From: Pseudomonadota bacterium
GTDB lineage: Bacteria > Pseudomonadota > Gammaproteobacteria > CALCKW01
Length of the DNA stretch: 64,000 bases
NCBI GenBank assembly: GCA_039196715.1
Contig: JBCCUP010000014.1
Location: 1-64,000 of the forward strand
Direction of reading: 5' to 3'
Shown in pieces: positions 61,361 to 64,000 of the stretch; position 1 is the first letter of the stretch, and the number at the start of each line of letters is the position of its first letter. The notes beneath the pieces are model-generated. The model did no database searches and was not told where the DNA came from. It saw nothing but the letters and a program-made list of their open reading frames with translations. The translations under genes were made by a program, and so were the position numbers.

Positions 61361-62653
61361 TCAACCTTGCCGGTCGCGCGGGCGTGTCGGTTCGGGGTAG
61401 CGGGCAAAGACAGCAGCGGCGATCAGAAAGGCCACTGCGGGGAAGGCCGCAAAAAAGAGCCGGATACCGTCGCGGGTCTCGACGGTCTGGATCTGGTTCG
61501 CCTCGAAGCCGAGCAGCGAGAGCACGGCACCGCCCAACGCGACCGACAACGCGATGCCAACTTTCAGTCCGAGGTTGAGCACGCCAGTGAACGCGCCCTC
61601 CTGACGGATGCCACTGCGCTGCTCAAGCGCGTCAACGAGATCCCCCATGACGGCGATGGCCATCACCCCACCGCAGCCCATCGAGGCACCCGCGAGCACC
61701 AGCGCGAGATACAGCAGCGGCACCGACGTGAGCGAGAGGTAGGTCAGTGCAAAGCCGACCGCCCCGAGCACCATCGCCGCAAGCCACGTCGCTTTCTTGC
61801 CCCAGACGCGCGACAGCGCGATCCAGAGCGGCACCGAGGCGATGCCCGCAAACGCATACACGGCGGGCAAAACGCCGACCAGTTCAGGCCGTTCCAACAC
61901 GTAATCGGCGTAGAACGGCGCGAGCCCACCGACCACGCCGGCGCCGAGGTTCTCGATGAACCACACCAGCAACACCGTCACGGTGCCAGGCTGGTGAAAC
62001 ACCGCACGGTAGCCCGCGACAATCGGCGCACTGTGCGCCTCACCGACGGCCTCGGTTGTCCTGAGCAGCGCCGGCGTCACCGCGCACAGCAGCACCGCGG
62101 CGACCACCACCGCCCCCATCAAGGCCAACACCGCCGGCTGATCCAGGCCACTGCCAAGCTGGACGACGGCAAAGGCGGCGAAGAGGCCGACCGTCCAAAA
62201 CACGTGACGGGCCCCGAAAGCGCGCACGCGCTGGTGGCGCTGTGGCGACAACTCCACGCCGAATGACACGTGCGGCACCGAGTGCAGGCTGAAACCGGTG
62301 AAGAACACCAACAGGGCTGCGAGGGCCAGCGCCAGCTTGAGCGACGGCGCGACGTCCACGGGTATCGCCCAGAGCGCGAGAAACCCCACGCCCATGACCG
62401 GCAGCGACCACCACATGAAAGGCCGTCGGCGACCGCCTGCGCCACGGTAGCGGTCGCTCGCCGCCCCGATCACCGGGTCGGACACCGCATCCCAGAGTTT
62501 GGCCACGGCCATCAGGGCGCCGACCGTCGCCGGCGACAACAGCAGCACTTCCGCGCCGTATTTGAGGAAGAAGAACTGCACCGTGAACAGGAGCGCCGCG
62601 AGGCCCAGTGCCGGCGTGGCGTAGGCGACCAGCGCGCCCGCGCTCAGCCGCAC
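61361..62653 (-). CDS. MFS transporter, glycoside-pentoside-hexuronide (MelB-like) type
   Basis: A 430-residue membrane protein with about 12 helices. The early ATVGALMAVAKLWDAVSDPV and IGAASDRYRGAGGRRRPFM are the loop 2-3 signature of GPH symporters, which import sugars or uronides with a cation. The middle loop is short, as usual in this family. The GTG start is preceded by a G-rich ribosome-binding sequence. It is not next to the hexuronate genes at 31-35 kb, so its substrate is uncertain. It shares its direction with the RidA and LysR genes upstream. Confidence 0.88.
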   Translation of the reverse strand: MRLSAGALVAYATPALGLAALLFTVQFFFLKYGAEVLLLSPATVGALMAVAKLWDAVSDPVIGAASDRYRGAGGRRRPFMWWSLPVMGVGFLALWAIPVDVAPSLKLALALAALLVFFTGFSLHSVPHVSFGVELSPQRHQRVRAFGARHVFWTVGLFAAFAVVQLGSGLDQPAVLALMGAVVVAAVLLCAVTPALLRTTEAVGEAHSAPIVAGYRAVFHQPGTVTVLLVWFIENLGAGVVGGLAPFYADYVLERPELVGVLPAVYAFAGIASVPLWIALSRVWGKKATWLAAMVLGAVGFALTYLSLTSVPLLYLALVLAGASMGCGGVMAIAVMGDLVDALEQRSGIRQEGAFTGVLNLGLKVGIALSVALGGAVLSLLGFEANQIQTVETRDGIRLFFAAFPAVAFLIAAAVFARYPEPTRPRDRQG

Positions 62654-62692
62654 CCGTTGCCCCCCTGCGCGCGACGCACCGACACCGAGCCG

Positions 62693-63064
62693 TCAGGCCG
62701 CGTCACACACCGCGACCGCGGTGATCTCGACGCGCCACGCCCCACCGAGCTGCACGCCGACGCAGGCCCGCTGGGGCCAGCAACCGGGGTCGGATCCGAT
62801 CCAGGGACCCCAGACCGCGTCGAAAGCCGGTTTGTCGGTGATGTCTGCGAGGAAGACTTGCACCGAGACCAGACGCGACTTATGCGACCCGAGCGCGGCC
62901 AGGTTGACGTCCAGTTGCGCCAAGGCCTCTTCGGCCTGCTGTCGAATGTCGCCCGTGTCCGCATCGGCGGTCGCAACGGCCCAGATCAGGTCGCGGTAGG
63001 CCGATGCCTGGCTGCGGCCGGCCGGGTACCCCGCCTGGCGGCGGACGATGGGTTCACGTGTCAC
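62693..63064 (-). CDS. RidA (YjgF/YER057c/UK114)-family protein
   Basis: A 123-residue enamine/imine deaminase-like protein. AEEALAQLDVNLAALGSHKSRLVSVQVFLADI, given partly here (AEEALAQLDVNLAALGS), and the C-terminal RACVGVQLGGAWRVEITAVA follow the RidA pattern; the Arg before ACVGV corresponds to the conserved carboxylate-binding Arg. The start is a GTG (VTREPIVR). It lies between the LysR gene and the MFS transporter in one direction. RidA-like proteins hydrolyse reactive 2-aminoacrylate-type intermediates of PLP enzymes. Confidence 0.82.
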   Translation of the reverse strand: MTREPIVRRQAGYPAGRSQASAYRDLIWAVATADADTGDIRQQAEEALAQLDVNLAALGSHKSRLVSVQVFLADITDKPAFDAVWGPWIGSDPGCWPQRACVGVQLGGAWRVEITAVAVCDAA

Positions 63065-63174
63065 GGCACGCGTTCGAAGTCGCTGGTGTGAGCGGGTGAC
63101 TGTACCGGAACCGATCACGCTCGTCGCCCTGTGGGCAACGGCCCGGGGGCAGGCCACCGCCACGCACGCGTCAC

Positions 63175-64000
63175 TCATTTGCCACGGACACCGCCCAGCG
63201 CGGTCATTCTCTCGAGCAGGGTGGATTGGAACGATTGCATCAAGCGCGACGCCGGGCGGTAGTCCGGGGTCAACACCGACACGCGGTAACCCACCACCGG
63301 CTTGAACGGGCGGAAAACCAGGCCCGCGTCGTCGCCACGGTTCAGCCGGTAACTCTCGACCGCGATGGGGTCGACAATCGCGTAGGCGACACGCTTCTCG
63401 ACGTAGGTCAGCAACGGGATGAAATACTGCGTCGTGAACTTGATGTTCAGTCGGCAACCAGTGTCGTTGAACACCCGCCGGGTGTTGGTGTGAATCTCGT
63501 GCCCCTTGTACAGGGTCGCCAGCGGCTTGCCGTCGAGGTCCTGCGGCTTGATCACGCGCTTGGCCGCCAGTGGGTCGCCCTTGGGAATCGCGCAGATGCA
63601 GGTGAAGTGAAACACGCGCTCGGACACCAGCGACGTGCTGTCCACCTTGCCGACGGCGTGGTCAGCCAGACCGAGGTCGTACTGCTGCGCTGCGACCAGT
63701 TGGAACACCGCCTCGGAGCTGCGCGAGATCAGGCTGCACTCCATGTCGGGTTTTTCCAGCGCGAAATCGGCGACCATGTGCGGCAGCAGGAACACCGAGG
63801 GGCCCGGCATGCAGACGATGTCCAGCCGCCCGCCCTTGAGGGCCTTGATGCCCTGCATGTTCTTGCGCAACTGGTCGATGCGGCCAAGCAGCTCCGAACA
63901 CTCCTCCTTGAGGTAGTGCGCCTCGGGCACCGGGTGCAGCCGGCCGTTGCGGCGCTCGAACAGTTTCATGCCGAATTCGGCCTCGAGGCCCGCGATCAGG
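63175..64000 (-). CDS. LysR-family transcriptional regulator, 5' end beyond the window
   Basis: At least 274 residues are visible and the frame is open to the last base. The first visible residues LIAGLEAEFGMKLFERRNGRL are the end of an LTTR helix-turn-helix, so only about 40 N-terminal residues are missing. The substrate-binding domain follows from GGRLDIVCMPGPSVFLLPHM onward. It lies upstream of ridA and the MFS gene on the same strand. The internal ATG at FGMKLFERR is not the true start. Confidence 0.9.
   Translation of the reverse strand, partial: LIAGLEAEFGMKLFERRNGRLHPVPEAHYLKEECSELLGRIDQLRKNMQGIKALKGGRLDIVCMPGPSVFLLPHMVADFALEKPDMECSLISRSSEAVFQLVAAQQYDLGLADHAVGKVDSTSLVSERVFHFTCICAIPKGDPLAAKRVIKPQDLDGKPLATLYKGHEIHTNTRRVFNDTGCRLNIKFTTQYFIPLLTYVEKRVAYAIVDPIAVESYRLNRGDDAGLVFRPFKPVVGYRVSVLTPDYRPASRLMQSFQSTLLERMTALGGVRGK

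Noticed and set aside
1-64000. CRISPR arrays, tRNA or rRNA genes, replication origin
   Set aside because: No regularly spaced repeats, cloverleaf-like GTTCRANNC segments, rRNA-like blocks or DnaA-box clusters were noticed on reading either strand.

Overview
The window is dense, GC-rich chromosomal DNA (by eye about two thirds G+C, strongly GC-biased third codon positions) from a heterotrophic bacterium. Full-length EttA, membrane-bound PntA/PntB transhydrogenase, UxaC/UxuA/UxuB hexuronate genes and a protein with a FimV/HubP-type N-terminal domain point to a Gammaproteobacterium. The many uptake and amino- or organic-acid catabolic genes suit a free-living marine or soil lifestyle. I cannot name the genus. 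No rRNA, tRNA or CRISPR array was seen.

Layout. 0-15 kb: the 3' end of an IS481-type transposase, an agmatinase-like ureohydrolase, a patatin, an aspartate aminotransferase, then an RpiR regulator divergent from a three-gene overlapping operon (FAD-dependent N-demethylase, BKACE, class III aminotransferase). Next come nitronate monooxygenase, DUF2853, TesB, an M42 peptidase overlapping an Ldh_2 dehydrogenase, and a DMT exporter divergent from a WYL regulator. 15-18.6 kb: a SABATH-like methyltransferase and a D-lactate dehydrogenase-type flavoprotein. 18.6-28.5 kb: a spermidine/putrescine-type ABC importer operon ending in an Asp/Glu/hydantoin racemase, divergent from a LysR regulator, followed by a DUF1989 protein and 5-oxoprolinase genes pxpABC. 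A 284-bp MITE-like element sits exactly at the junction of the two permease genes. 28.5-31.5 kb: a VOC protein and a divergent SoxR homologue sharing a recognisable SoxR-type promoter, then a Mn-dependent pyrophosphatase and a DMT transporter. 31.5-35.5 kb: hexuronate catabolism (uxuB-like, uxaC, uxuA).

35.5-45.5 kb is rich in signalling genes: a PhnD-like binding protein with a histidine kinase, a divergent REC/HD-GYP protein with altered signature residues, ettA, a REC/HDOD protein, an orphan membrane protein and a Cache/PAS histidine kinase. 45.6-48.2 kb holds a tight three-gene operon resembling Zorya type II anti-phage defence (ZorA motor, ZorB stator, and a Cys/His-rich HNH-like effector whose usual His-His pair reads His-Tyr). 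48.5-51.4 kb: an IalB-like periplasmic protein, the short FimV-domain protein preceded by a good sigma-54 promoter candidate, and another DMT transporter. 51.4-57.2 kb: an ICMT-like methyltransferase, a class V PLP enzyme, a PhnP-like hydrolase and pntA-pntB. 57.3-64 kb: an HMG-CoA-lyase-like enzyme divergent from a CaiB CoA-transferase and an MmgE/PrpD protein, then MmcQ/YjbR, an MFS sugar transporter, RidA and a LysR gene cut by the window edge.

The most interesting items are the Zorya-like operon with its altered effector, the MITE that supplies the stop codon of one permease gene and the ribosome-binding site of the next, and the SoxR-type promoter driving a VOC-family gene.
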